Assembly: GCA_017882375.1 (NCBI GenBank)
Contig: JADGPP010000019.1
Location: 1 to 47,612, forward strand
Direction: 5' to 3'
DNA length: 47,612 bases
DNA from: Solirubrobacteraceae bacterium
Lineage (GTDB): Bacteria > Actinomycetota > Thermoleophilia > Solirubrobacterales > Solirubrobacteraceae
The notes beneath the pieces are model-generated. The model was not told where the DNA came from. It saw only the letters and a program-made list of their open reading frames with translations, and searched no databases. This document shows positions 15,265-23,476 of this stretch, one piece after another. Position numbers and translations under genes: made by a program. Numbering within the stretch: the stretch's first letter is position 1; every line of letters starts with the position of its first letter.

Positions 15265-16077
15265 ATGAACGAGCCGACCACGCAACGCAAGACGGTCAAC
15301 GTGCACCGCAACGGGGGCGCCGCGACGGTGCAGCTGAACCGTCCCGACGCGCTCAACGCGTGGAACGCGCAGCTCGGCGCCGACCTGCTCGCGGCGCTGG
15401 GCGAGGTCGCAGAGAACGACGCGGTGCGCTCGGTCACGATCACCGGCGCCGGTCGCGCGTTCTCCTCGGGCGCGGACCTGAAGGACATCAGCGGCGGAGA
15501 CACTGCGCCAGACGGGCGCCCGGACGTGTACAAGACGCTTACCGAGCGCTACCACCCGATCATGCACGCGGTCCGCGAGATGCCAAAGCCGGTGATCGCG
15601 AGCGTGAACGGTCCAGCCGTGGGAATCGGCTGCTCGCTGGCGCTGTGCTGCGATCTGATCGTCGCGGCACAGAGCGCGTACTTCCTGCTCGCGTTCGTGA
15701 ACATCGGACTCGTTCCCGACGGCGGGTCGTCGTTGTTCGTGCCCACGCGCGTGGGCATGGCGCGTGCGACCGAGCTGTCGATGCTCGGCGAGCGCCTGGC
15801 GGCCGAGCAGGCGCTCCAGTGGGGGCTGATCAACCGCGTCGTCGCCGACGCGCAGCTGCCCGACGAGACCGCCACGCTCGCTGCGCGCCTGGCCGCCGGC
15901 CCGACGCGCTCCTACGCGGGCACCAAGCGCCAGCTCAACAACTGGCTGTATCCGCGCATGGCCGAGCAGCTCGAGCTCGAGGCGAAGATCCAGCAGGAGA
16001 TGGCCTCCAGCGACGATTTCGTAGAGGGAGCGATGGCCTTCGTGGAGAAGCGCCCCACTCGCTTCAGCGGGAGCTAG
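15265..16077 (+). CDS. Enoyl-CoA hydratase/isomerase family protein
   Basis: A crotonase-fold enzyme, 270 residues, standard length. Oxyanion-hole elements are ITGAGRAFSSGADLKDISGG and the later SVNGPAVGIGCSLALCCDLIVA. The helix GMARATELSMLGERLAAEQALQWGLINRVV is typical. The position of one usual catalytic glutamate (NIGLVPDGGSS) carries Asp, as in isomerase-like or PaaG-type members, so hydratase versus isomerase is open. The ATG follows GAGGAGGGCC. It could serve the same acyl-CoA degradation route as the dehydrogenases at 7010-9915, though it is not in their operon. Confidence 0.92.
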   Translation: MNEPTTQRKTVNVHRNGGAATVQLNRPDALNAWNAQLGADLLAALGEVAENDAVRSVTITGAGRAFSSGADLKDISGGDTAPDGRPDVYKTLTERYHPIMHAVREMPKPVIASVNGPAVGIGCSLALCCDLIVAAQSAYFLLAFVNIGLVPDGGSSLFVPTRVGMARATELSMLGERLAAEQALQWGLINRVVADAQLPDETATLAARLAAGPTRSYAGTKRQLNNWLYPRMAEQLELEAKIQQEMASSDDFVEGAMAFVEKRPTRFSGS

Positions 16078-16134
16078 GCGAGGCTCGTGGCGCTCGTGGC
16101 ATACGTCATCAAGCGCATCCCGCCCACGCCTGAA

Positions 16135-16140
16135 TAGAAT
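16135..16140 (+). promoter_or_regulatory. Candidate -10 for the first oxidase operon
   Basis: TAGAAT, a 5/6 match to the -10 consensus, ends 11 bases before the TTG start of coxB. No clear -35 is visible. If it is used, the transcript would be almost leaderless. Confidence 0.3.
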
Positions 16141-16150
16141 CTCCGCCGCC

Positions 16151-16984
16151 TTGGGCCATCTCATTTCCACGCTGGCGTTCTTCACCCCGCAGTCGGGCGG
16201 CTCGTCCAACGCGAACCAGATCGACAGCCTCTTCAAGATCACGCTGGCGATCGCGCTGGTGATCTTCGTGCTCGTCGAGGCGGGGCTGCTCTACGCGCTG
16301 CTCAAGTTCCGCGCGCGCAAGGGTGCCGTTGCAGCGCAGATCCGCGGCAACAATCGCCTGGAGTGGGGCTGGACCGTCGGCGCCACGGTGATCCTGCTCG
16401 CGCTGGCGATCGTGACCTTCGCCAAGCTGTCGTCGATCGAGAACCCGTCGAACTCCGGGCCGGAAGCCGACAAGCTCGCGAGCAACGGGCTGCTGTACGC
16501 GAGCTCCGAGCGCAAGCTTCCGCCGGACGGCAAATCGCTGACGATCAAAGTCGTCGGCCGCCAGTACATCTGGCAGTACTTCTACCCGGGCGCAAGCGAA
16601 CCCGACGGCCTGGGCGCGCCGTACTCCTACGAGGAGATGGTCGTGCCGACGAAAACGACGATCACGCTGGACATCGCCTCCGCCGACGTCGTGCACTCCT
16701 GGTGGGTGCCGCAGCTCGGCGGCAAGTTCCAGGCGGTTCCCGGCTACCACAACTACACCTGGTTCAAGGTCGAAAAGCCCGGCGTCTTTCGCGGCCAGTG
16801 CGCGCTCCTCTGCGGGCGCGGGCACGCGCGGATGATCGCGACCGTCAAGGCGGTCCCGCCGGCGCAGTTCGATCAATGGCTCGCCTACCAGAAGCAGCTG
16901 CTCTCCGAAGCCAACGAGCAGGCGAAGGTCGCACGCGCGAAACTGAACGCCCAGACCGGCGCCGGACAGGTCGAAAACCCCTAG
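16151..16984 (+). CDS. ctaC: Cytochrome c oxidase subunit II (locus 1)
   Basis: Subunit II of an aa3-type oxidase. It takes electrons from cytochrome c or cupredoxin through the binuclear CuA centre on the outer face of the membrane. Two TM helices (about residues 28-52 and 75-93) precede the cupredoxin domain. The CuA ligands are complete: His182 (VVHSWW) and Cys217-x3-Cys221-x3-His225-x2-Met228 (CALLCGRGHARM). The electron-entry aromatic patch is GRQYIWQYFYP. It has 277 residues with a TTG start and no obvious signal peptide. The C-terminal tail after residue 235 is a charged helix. It is followed at 25 bases by ctaD. Confidence 0.95.
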   Translation: MGHLISTLAFFTPQSGGSSNANQIDSLFKITLAIALVIFVLVEAGLLYALLKFRARKGAVAAQIRGNNRLEWGWTVGATVILLALAIVTFAKLSSIENPSNSGPEADKLASNGLLYASSERKLPPDGKSLTIKVVGRQYIWQYFYPGASEPDGLGAPYSYEEMVVPTKTTITLDIASADVVHSWWVPQLGGKFQAVPGYHNYTWFKVEKPGVFRGQCALLCGRGHARMIATVKAVPPAQFDQWLAYQKQLLSEANEQAKVARAKLNAQTGAGQVENP

Positions 16985-17009
16985 GACGAAGAGGAAACCA
17001 GCACTGCAA

Positions 17010-18710
17010 ATGGCCACCCAGCTCGCCCCAGTCCCCCAGGTAACCACGCACGGCGTACAGCGCGAGGCGCGCGGCTGGACGAGTTGGATCACGACGACCG
17101 ATCACAAGCGCATCGGGATCATGTACATGGTCACGACCTTCGTGTTCTTCTGCCTCGGCGGCGTCGAGGCGTTGATCATGCGCCTGCAGCTCGGCGCCCC
17201 CAACAACACGCTGGTCACGCCGCAGACCTACAACCAGCTGTTCACGATGCACGGCTCGACGATGATCTTCCTGTTCGTCGTGCCGATGATGGCCGGCCTG
17301 GCCAACTACTTCGTGCCGCTGATGATCGGCGCGCGAGACATGGCCTTCCCGCGCCTGAACGCGCTGTCCTATTGGCTGTTGCTGGCCGGCGGGATCGTCT
17401 TCTACGCGTCGATCTTCTGGAACCCGCCGGAAGCGGGCTGGACGAGCTATCCGCCGCTGTCGAGCATCAACTTCACGCCGGCCGGCGGACAGGACGCGTG
17501 GATCTACCTGATCCACCTCACGGGCATCTCCTCGATTCTCGGCGCGGTGAACTTCTACGCGACGATCGCCAACATGCGCGCCCGAGGCATGAGCTGGGGA
17601 CGCCTGCCACTGTTCATCTGGGCGATCCTCACGTACTCGGTCCTGATCATCTTCGCGATGCCTGTGATCGCGGCCGCGGTGACGATGCTGCTGACCGACC
17701 GGCACTTCGGCACGCACTTCTTTGACCCGGCGAACAACGGCTCGCCAGTCCTCTGGCAGAACCTGTTCTGGTTCTTCGGCCATCCGGAGGTCTACATCAT
17801 GATCCTGCCCGGCTTCGGGATCGTCTCGGAGATCCTGCCGGTGTTCGCGCGAAAGCCGATCTTCGGTTACAAGGCGATCGCAGCGGCGACCGTGGCGATC
17901 GCCTTCCTCGGCTTCCTCACGTGGGCGCACCACATGTTCACCGCGCCGATACCGGAGGCCGTGCTCGTGTTCGTGATGCTCAGCTCGTTCTTGATCGCCG
18001 TGCCGACGGGCGTGAAGATCCTCAACTGGATCGCCACCCTGTGGCGAGGGACGGTCGAATTCAAGACGCCGCTGCTGTTCTGCGCGGGCTTCATCGGGCT
18101 GTTCTTGATCGGCGGGATCTCGGGCGTGTTCCTCGCCGTGTTCCCGGTTGACTGGCAGCTCAACGAAACGTACTTCGTCGTCGCGCACCTGCACTTCGTG
18201 CTCGTCGGCGGCTCGGTGATGACGATCTTCGCGGCGATCTACTACTGGTTCCCGAAGATCACCGGGCGAATGCTCAGCGAGGGCCTGGGCAAGCTGAGCT
18301 TCTGGCTGATGTTCGTCGGCGTCCTCGCGACGTTTTTGATCCAGCACGTGATCGGGCTCGACGGGATGCCGCGGAGGGTGTATGAGTACGACAACATCGG
18401 CAACCTCGAGCTCTACAACCAGATCTCCACGGTCGGCTCCTTCATCCTCGGGCTGGGCGTGCTCGTGACGATCGTCAACGTCGCGCGCAGCCTGAAGGTC
18501 GGCGTCGTCGCGGGTCCGGACCCATGGAAGGCGAACACGCTGGAGTGGTTCACGTCCTCGCCGCCTCCGGTCAACAACTTCGACACCGTCCCGCAGGTGC
18601 GCTCGGTCGAACCGATGAAGGACATCCGCCGGGAGATCGAGCGCCGCACCGGCGGGGCTCCGGCCTCCAGCGCGATCGTCCCCGCCGGGGCCACGCAGGT
18701 CGGGGTGTAG
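17010..18710 (+). CDS. ctaD: Cytochrome c oxidase subunit I, A1 type (locus 1)
   Basis: The catalytic subunit that reduces O2 to water and pumps protons; 566 residues, 12 TM helices expected. Metal ligands: His81 (TMHGS) and His396 for low-spin haem; His394 for the high-spin haem (VVAHLHF); His259 and His308-His309 for CuB (GHPEVY; WAHHMF). Tyr263 would form the His-Tyr cross-link. Glu261 in FGHPEVY marks the A1 subfamily with a Glu at the end of the D-channel. Asp111 (GARDMAFPRLN) starts the D-channel and Lys337 (PTGVKILNW) belongs to the K-channel. The C-terminus ends in a soluble tail with SSPPPVNNFDTVP. One base separates it from ctaB. Confidence 0.97.
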   Translation: MATQLAPVPQVTTHGVQREARGWTSWITTTDHKRIGIMYMVTTFVFFCLGGVEALIMRLQLGAPNNTLVTPQTYNQLFTMHGSTMIFLFVVPMMAGLANYFVPLMIGARDMAFPRLNALSYWLLLAGGIVFYASIFWNPPEAGWTSYPPLSSINFTPAGGQDAWIYLIHLTGISSILGAVNFYATIANMRARGMSWGRLPLFIWAILTYSVLIIFAMPVIAAAVTMLLTDRHFGTHFFDPANNGSPVLWQNLFWFFGHPEVYIMILPGFGIVSEILPVFARKPIFGYKAIAAATVAIAFLGFLTWAHHMFTAPIPEAVLVFVMLSSFLIAVPTGVKILNWIATLWRGTVEFKTPLLFCAGFIGLFLIGGISGVFLAVFPVDWQLNETYFVVAHLHFVLVGGSVMTIFAAIYYWFPKITGRMLSEGLGKLSFWLMFVGVLATFLIQHVIGLDGMPRRVYEYDNIGNLELYNQISTVGSFILGLGVLVTIVNVARSLKVGVVAGPDPWKANTLEWFTSSPPPVNNFDTVPQVRSVEPMKDIRREIERRTGGAPASSAIVPAGATQVGV

Positions 18711-18711
18711 C

Positions 18712-19620
18712 GTGCCCAGCATCGCCCCACCGCTCGACGCGCCAAGCGTGGGCCTTGCGCCGCGCACACGTCAGCTGGTCGCAGACTACGTCGAGCTGAC
18801 CAAGCCGAAGGTCCAGTCGCTGCTGCTGCTGACGACGATCGCGACGATGTACGTCGCCGGCGATCCGTCGCCGCTGCTGGTCTTCCTCACGTGCCTGGGC
18901 GGCTATCTGTCGGCCGGCGGCGCCGGCGCCGTCAACCACTGGTTCGACCGCGACATCGACGCGCAGATGGCGCGCACGGCAACGCGGCCGGTTCCCTCCG
19001 GGCGCGTATCGCCGCCAGCCGCGCTGGCGTTCGGCTGCACGCTGGCGGCGCTGTCGCTGATCGAGCTGTCGCTGGCGGTCAATCCGCTGGCCGCGGCGCT
19101 GTCGTTCTCGGGCTTTCTCGGCTACGTGTTCGTCTACACGGTGTGGCTGAAGCGGCGCACGCCGCAGAACATCGTGATCGGCGGCGCCGCCGGAGCGGTC
19201 CCCCCGCTCGTCGGTTGGGCGGCGGTGACGGGGTCGGTGAGCTTCACCGCGGTGATCCTCTTCTCGATCGTCTTCTTCTGGACGCCGCCGCACTTCTGGG
19301 CACTGTCGCTGCTGATGAAGGGCGAGTACGAGAAGGTCGGCGTGCCGATGCTGCCGGTGGTCCGAGGCGAGGCCGAGACGCGCCGCCAGATCCTGCTCTA
19401 CTCGGTGCTGCTGTATGCCGTCACGCAGCTTCCCTTCTGTGCGGGCGGGTTCGGCACGATCTACCTCGTCGCTTCGCTCACGCTCGGCCTCGGCTTCATC
19501 GCCGGGGCCGTGCGGCTGTATCGCCGGGCCGATCGCCGCTCGGCGCTGCAGCTGTATCTCTTCTCGCTGGCCTACCTGGCCCTGCTGTTCTGCTCGATGG
19601 TCGCCGATGCGCACCTCTGA
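18712..19620 (+). CDS. ctaB: Protohaem IX farnesyltransferase (haem O synthase)
   Basis: A UbiA-superfamily membrane prenyltransferase that converts haem B to haem O for the oxidase. The first Asp-rich motif is NHWFDRDIDAQMARTATRP (about residues 77-95), with TRPVPSGRVSP following. The second is around WTPPHFWALSLLMKGEYEKVGVPMLPVV. It has 302 residues and nine predicted TM helices. GTG start, placed one base after the ctaD stop. It is the only copy in the window, so it probably serves both oxidases. No ctaA (haem A synthase) is present here. Confidence 0.95.
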   Translation: MPSIAPPLDAPSVGLAPRTRQLVADYVELTKPKVQSLLLLTTIATMYVAGDPSPLLVFLTCLGGYLSAGGAGAVNHWFDRDIDAQMARTATRPVPSGRVSPPAALAFGCTLAALSLIELSLAVNPLAAALSFSGFLGYVFVYTVWLKRRTPQNIVIGGAAGAVPPLVGWAAVTGSVSFTAVILFSIVFFWTPPHFWALSLLMKGEYEKVGVPMLPVVRGEAETRRQILLYSVLLYAVTQLPFCAGGFGTIYLVASLTLGLGFIAGAVRLYRRADRRSALQLYLFSLAYLALLFCSMVADAHL

Positions 19621-19677
19621 GCTGGGCGCCGAGAGCGCGACCTTCAGACTGGCCTGCGACGGGTATTCTCCAAGCCG

Positions 19678-19788
19678 ATGAACCGTCGCCTGGCACGCAA
19701 GAACATTCGCACCGGCTGGATCGTGGCCGCGATCTGCATGTTCATGTTCGGGATCACGTTCCTCGTCGCCGCGGTGTACGTCTCATGA
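19678..19788 (+). CDS. 36-residue single-span membrane protein in oxidase locus 1
   Basis: The frame has a basic N-terminus (MNRRLARKNIRTG) followed by one TM helix (WIVAAICMFMFGITFLVAAVYV) and stops in TCATGA, where its stop overlaps the ATG of the next small gene. The positive-inside N-terminus, the helix length and tight coupling to the next frame support real translation. It is probably a small accessory subunit or assembly factor of the oxidase. No family can be named. Confidence 0.7.
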   Translation: MNRRLARKNIRTGWIVAAICMFMFGITFLVAAVYVS

Positions 19789-20006
19789 GCCCGCTCGATC
19801 CCGAGGTGCCGCCCGTCGGCGAGGAGATCCATCTGCCTGGACCGACGGTCCTGCCGGTGCTGACGGCCGTCGGGCTGACGCTGCTGCTGATCGGCTTCAC
19901 GACATTCATCGAGCTGACCGTCGCCGGCGCCCTGCTGACGATCGGCTGCATCGTGCGCTGGATCAAAGACACGCGCGCCGAAGTCGACGAGCTCCCGCTC
20001 GACTGA
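19785..20006 (+). CDS. 73-residue two-span membrane protein, subunit IV-like (locus 1)
   Basis: ATG overlaps the stop of the 36-residue gene (ATGA). A proline-rich N-terminus with EEIHLPGPTVLPVL is followed by two TM helices (VLTAVGLTLLLIGFTTFIEL and VAGALLTIGCIVRWI) and an acidic tail. The EIHLPGPT lead-in and the size suggest a small subunit IV-type protein of actinobacterial oxidases; this is recognition by context, not by a catalytic motif. Last gene of locus 1, before tandem hairpins. Confidence 0.75.
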   Translation: MSPLDPEVPPVGEEIHLPGPTVLPVLTAVGLTLLLIGFTTFIELTVAGALLTIGCIVRWIKDTRAEVDELPLD

Positions 20007-20042
20007 TCGGCAACGGCGCAGCGCGTACGCGCTCAGTGGAGC

Positions 20043-20087
20043 CCGGCGCGCGGTCCCCAAACCGCGCGCCGGCCGATCTGCGATCGG
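20043..20087. terminator. Tandem hairpins closing oxidase locus 1 and the CBS gene
   Basis: First stem: CCGGCGCGCGGT (20043-20054) with ACCGCGCGCCGG (20061-20072), 12 bp, loop CCCCAA. Second: CCGATC (20073-20078) with GATCGG (20082-20087), followed by TTCT. They sit between convergent genes, so they probably end both transcripts. Confidence 0.65.
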
Positions 20088-20094
20088 TTCTGAC

Positions 20095-20508
20095 TCACCC
20101 CACTGCTGCGCTTGCCGGCACGGGACAGATCGCTCCGTCGTCGGTCCAGCAGCGCACGACGTCGCGGACGGAGAGAATGCCCACCGTCTCTCCCCTCTCG
20201 ACGACGATCAGATGGCGAAAGCCCCCGCGGACCATCGCCGCAGCGGCCTGCTCCAACGACCAGTCAGGCGCCGCGTAGACGACGTCGCTGGTCAAGTGAG
20301 CGGCCACGAGCTCTGCGTCGGGGTCCTCCCCGGCGCCGACCGAGCGCAGGATGTCGCGCTCGGTGATGATCCCCGGCCCCGCGCCGTCGGGATCCATCAC
20401 GACGGCCGCGCCGACCATGCGCCGCGACATCAGCTGCGCGACGGCGCGCAGGGTGTGATCGGGCCCGACCGTCAGCACCGTCGGACTCATGCCTTCGCTC
20501 ACCTGCAT
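20095..20508 (-). CDS. Tandem CBS-domain protein
   Basis: A 137-residue protein made of two CBS repeats, a fold that binds adenine nucleotides and senses energy state. Repeat 1: MSPTVLTVGPDHTLRAVAQLMSRRMVGAAVVMD then GIITERDILRSV. Repeat 2: TSDVVYAAPDWSLEQAAAAMVRGGFRHLIVVERGETVGILSVRDVVRCW. No other domain is attached. The start at ATG 20508 is fixed by AAAGGAG about eight bases upstream. Lying between the two oxidase loci and with its own promoter, it may report energy charge to respiration; this is inference. Confidence 0.9.
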   Translation of the reverse strand: MQVSEGMSPTVLTVGPDHTLRAVAQLMSRRMVGAAVVMDPDGAGPGIITERDILRSVGAGEDPDAELVAAHLTSDVVYAAPDWSLEQAAAAMVRGGFRHLIVVERGETVGILSVRDVVRCWTDDGAICPVPASAAVG

Positions 20509-20573
20509 GGCCGCTCCTTTCGCGTTCAGCCTCTCCGTGGACGACTCGCTCAAGCACTTGCAACGATTGGCTC

Positions 20574-20602
20574 AATCTAGTACCCGGATTGCCGTACGTC
20601 AA
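20574..20602 (-). promoter_or_regulatory. Sigma-A promoter of the CBS-domain gene
   Basis: Minus strand: -35 TTGACG (20602-20597; 5/6), a spacer of exactly 17 bases, -10 TAGATT (20579-20574; 4/6). The predicted start is near 20567, leaving a leader of about 60 bases to ATG 20508. Confidence 0.7.
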
Positions 20603-20709
20603 GCGCCGAGTCGTTCGGGGGAAGAAGGCATTAGGATCACGCCTCGCGATGGAAGGGACGTCCGCAGACACAGCCCGCACGGGCGCGCCCAGAAGGGACG
20701 GCGCAGCGC

Positions 20710-21498
20710 ATGGGTAGACAGCGCCAGCTGATCCTCACGATCGCCGCGGCCGTCGTCGCGGTCGCGATCGGGGTCGTGCTCAGCTACGTGATCCACTGGT
20801 TCCCGGTGCAGGCGTCGACGCAGGCGCACAACACCGACCGCCTCTTCCACGTGCTCGTCGATGCCTCGATCCCGATCTTCGTGCTCGTCGTCACGGTCGT
20901 CCTGTACTGCGCCTGGCAGTTCCGCATGAAGCCGGGCGAGGAGCTCAAGGACGGGCCGCCGATCCACGGCAACACGCGCCTGGAGGTCGTCTGGACGACG
21001 ATTCCCGCGGTCATCTTGCTGGCGCTCGTCTCCTATTCGTTTGTGATCCTGCACGACAACGAGAAGAAGCCCGCGCGGGAAATCCACGTCGGCGTGACCG
21101 GCCAGCAGTTCGCCTGGAGCTTTCAGTACCCGCCGTCGGTCACCGGCGGCGCGCCGGTCGAATCCGACCAGCTCTACCTGCCCGAGGGCGAATCGGTCCA
21201 GTTCGCCCTGCACTCCAAGGACGTGATCCACGCCTTCTGGATTCCCGCGTTCCGCCTGCAGGAGGACGTCGTGCCGGGGATAACGGTCAAGTACCGCGCG
21301 ACACCCGACCGCCTGGGCACATATCCGATCGTCTGCAACCTGCTCTGCGGGCTCGGGCACTCACTGATGCGCGCGACGGTCCACGTCGTGCCCCGGGCGC
21401 AGTTCCAGCAGTGGCTGAAGAGCCATGCGGGGGCGACCGTCGCCGGCGGGTCGAGCTCCGGCGCGACGACGAGCACGACAGCGGCGGCTGCGGGATAA
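20710..21498 (+). CDS. ctaC: Cytochrome c oxidase subunit II (locus 2)
   Basis: A second, clearly different subunit II (262 residues). An N-terminal hydrophobic segment (about 8-30) is followed by two TM helices (about 54-71 and 95-115) and the CuA domain. CuA ligands: His174 (VIHAFWIPAF), Cys209, Cys213, His217 and Met220 (CNLLCGLGHSLM). The electron-entry strand is GQQFAWSFQYP. The C-terminus is a low-complexity Gly/Ser/Thr/Ala tail of about 30 residues, probably a flexible periplasmic linker. It starts the operon that holds the A2-type ctaD. No fused cytochrome c domain is present, unlike caa3 oxidases, but a separate cytochrome c/cupredoxin lipoprotein is encoded nearby. Confidence 0.95.
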   Translation: MGRQRQLILTIAAAVVAVAIGVVLSYVIHWFPVQASTQAHNTDRLFHVLVDASIPIFVLVVTVVLYCAWQFRMKPGEELKDGPPIHGNTRLEVVWTTIPAVILLALVSYSFVILHDNEKKPAREIHVGVTGQQFAWSFQYPPSVTGGAPVESDQLYLPEGESVQFALHSKDVIHAFWIPAFRLQEDVVPGITVKYRATPDRLGTYPIVCNLLCGLGHSLMRATVHVVPRAQFQQWLKSHAGATVAGGSSSGATTSTTAAAAG

Positions 21499-21552
21499 TG
21501 TGGCCGACGTGCGAGGCGACGAGACGATGACACCGGGCATGGAGACGCGCTG

Positions 21553-23463
21553 ATGGCGGCGAGACTGCGCGCACCCGGCTTCTACCGCGCCGGGTGGATG
21601 ATGGCCTTCGGCGTCGCCTTCGCGACCGGACTGACGTGGGTCGTGCGGATGAGCACCGGCCACTCCACGTTCAAGCACTTCATCGACGGCGAAGCGATCC
21701 TCACGGTCTCGCTGATCGCCGTGCCACTGCTGTTCCTGGTCGGCATCGGCGGCTTTGACTACTGGTTCTACTGGGCCGCGGGCCGCAAGACGCGGGCCGA
21801 GGACCACTCCAGCCACGGGGCGCGCTCGTGGAAGGACTACTTCCGCATCAACACCGACCACAAGGTGATCGGCGTCCAGTACACGGTCAGCTCCTTCTTC
21901 TTCCTGCTCGTCGGAGGCCTGATTGCGATGTTGATGCGCGCCGAGCTTGCGGCTCCGGGCGCCCAGTTCGTCGACGCGAACACCTACAACGGCCTGTTCT
22001 CCGTCCACGCGTCGCTGCTGATCTTCCTGTTCGTGATCCCGGTCTTCGCCGGCCTGGGCAACTTCGTGATCCCGCTGATGATCGGCGCGCCGGACATGGC
22101 CTTCCCGCGCTTGAACGCGCTCTCCTTCTGGCTTCTGCCGGTGGCCGGCGCGCTGATGCTCGGCAGCTTCTTCGCGCCCGGCGGAGCGTTCGCCGACGGC
22201 TGGACCGCCTACGCGCCGCTCTCGACCAATGCACCCGTCGGCCAGACGTTCTTCGCGCTCGGAGTGCAGTTCGCAGGGGCGTCCTCGATCATGACGGCGC
22301 TGAACTTCCTGGTGACGATCATCACCATGCGCGCGCCGGGGATGAGCTTCTTCCGCATGCCGCTGCTCGTGTGGGCCAACTTCGCGACGTCGCTGCTGGT
22401 CGTGATCGCCACGCCGTTCATCGCCGCCTCGCAGTTCTTCGTGCTGCTCGACCGCGCGCTGGGCTTCAACTTCTTCAACGCGGCCAAGGGTGGCGACGTG
22501 CTGATGTATCAGCACGTCTTCTGGTTCTACTCGCACCCGGCCGTCTACATCATGATGTTGCCCGGGTTCGGGATCATCAGCGAAGTCCTCGCCGTCAAGG
22601 CGCGCAAGCCGATCTTCGGCTACCGCATGATGGCCTTCTCGCTGCTGGCGATCGTCGCTTTGGGCTTCACGGTCTGGGCGCACCACATGTTCACGTCGGG
22701 CATGGCCTCGTGGATCCGCATCCCGATGGCGGTCACGACGGCGATCATCGCCGTGCCGACGGGCATCAAGATCTTCTCCTGGCTGGCGACGCTGTGGCGG
22801 GGCGTGCTGCATCTGGACACGGCGATGCTGTTCGCGCTGGGCTTTCTGACGACGTTCACGCTCGGCGGGATCAGCGGCGTGATGCTCGCGATGATCCCCT
22901 TCGACATCCACGTCTCGGCGACGTACTTCATCGTCGCGCACATCCACTACGTGCTGTTCGGCGGCTCGCTGATGACGATCTTCGCCGGCGTCTACTACTG
23001 GTTCCCGAAGATGACCGGGCGGATGTACGACGAGCGGCTGGGAAAGTGGCATTTCTGGACGACGTTCGTGCTCTTCAACCTGACCTTCGGCCCGATGCAC
23101 ATCCTCGGCCTGCAGGGAATGCCGCGCCGCGTCGAGGACTACGCGTCGAAGTTCGCCGACCTCAACCTGTTCATCTCGATCGCCAGCTTCGCGCTCGGGC
23201 TGAGCACGTTGATCTTCCTCTACAACATGGTCACGAGCTGGCGCGGTGGCCCGATCGCCGCGAGCAACCCGTGGCGCGGCATGACACTCGAGTGGCAGGT
23301 CTCCTCGCCGCCGCCGATCTTCAACTTCGACAAGCTGCCGACCGTCGTCGGCGGCCCGTACGAGTACGGCGTCCCGGGTGCGGTGCACGGCACCTTCGCC
23401 CCCACCCCCACCCCAGCGACGGTCGGAGCCGGCTCCGGCGTCGCGCGAGCTCCGAGCGAGTAG
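21553..23463 (+). CDS. ctaD: Cytochrome c oxidase subunit I, A2 type, with extra N-terminal helices (locus 2)
   Basis: A 636-residue catalytic subunit. Ligands: His152 (VHASLL) and His465 for low-spin haem; His463 for high-spin haem (VAHIHYV); His328 and His377-His378 for CuB; Tyr332 for the cross-link. The helix-VI motif is FYSHPAVY (residues 325-332): the Glu of A1 enzymes is Ala330 and the Tyr-Ser pair marks subfamily A2. Asp181 and Lys406 (PTGIKIFSW) are kept. About 95 residues precede the normal start of the fold (RINTDHKVIGVQYT) and contain two extra TM helices (about 14-32 and 50-74), giving about 14 in all. The two CtaD copies are not recent duplicates. Confidence 0.96.
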   Translation: MAARLRAPGFYRAGWMMAFGVAFATGLTWVVRMSTGHSTFKHFIDGEAILTVSLIAVPLLFLVGIGGFDYWFYWAAGRKTRAEDHSSHGARSWKDYFRINTDHKVIGVQYTVSSFFFLLVGGLIAMLMRAELAAPGAQFVDANTYNGLFSVHASLLIFLFVIPVFAGLGNFVIPLMIGAPDMAFPRLNALSFWLLPVAGALMLGSFFAPGGAFADGWTAYAPLSTNAPVGQTFFALGVQFAGASSIMTALNFLVTIITMRAPGMSFFRMPLLVWANFATSLLVVIATPFIAASQFFVLLDRALGFNFFNAAKGGDVLMYQHVFWFYSHPAVYIMMLPGFGIISEVLAVKARKPIFGYRMMAFSLLAIVALGFTVWAHHMFTSGMASWIRIPMAVTTAIIAVPTGIKIFSWLATLWRGVLHLDTAMLFALGFLTTFTLGGISGVMLAMIPFDIHVSATYFIVAHIHYVLFGGSLMTIFAGVYYWFPKMTGRMYDERLGKWHFWTTFVLFNLTFGPMHILGLQGMPRRVEDYASKFADLNLFISIASFALGLSTLIFLYNMVTSWRGGPIAASNPWRGMTLEWQVSSPPPIFNFDKLPTVVGGPYEYGVPGAVHGTFAPTPTPATVGAGSGVARAPSE

Positions 23464-23476
23464 GAGGGGCGTCGCG

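Noticed and set aside
16845-18767. 640-codon antisense frame opposite ctaD of locus 1
   Set aside because: Same shadow pattern (runs of Glu, Arg, His, Asp), no start context, no recognisable motif.
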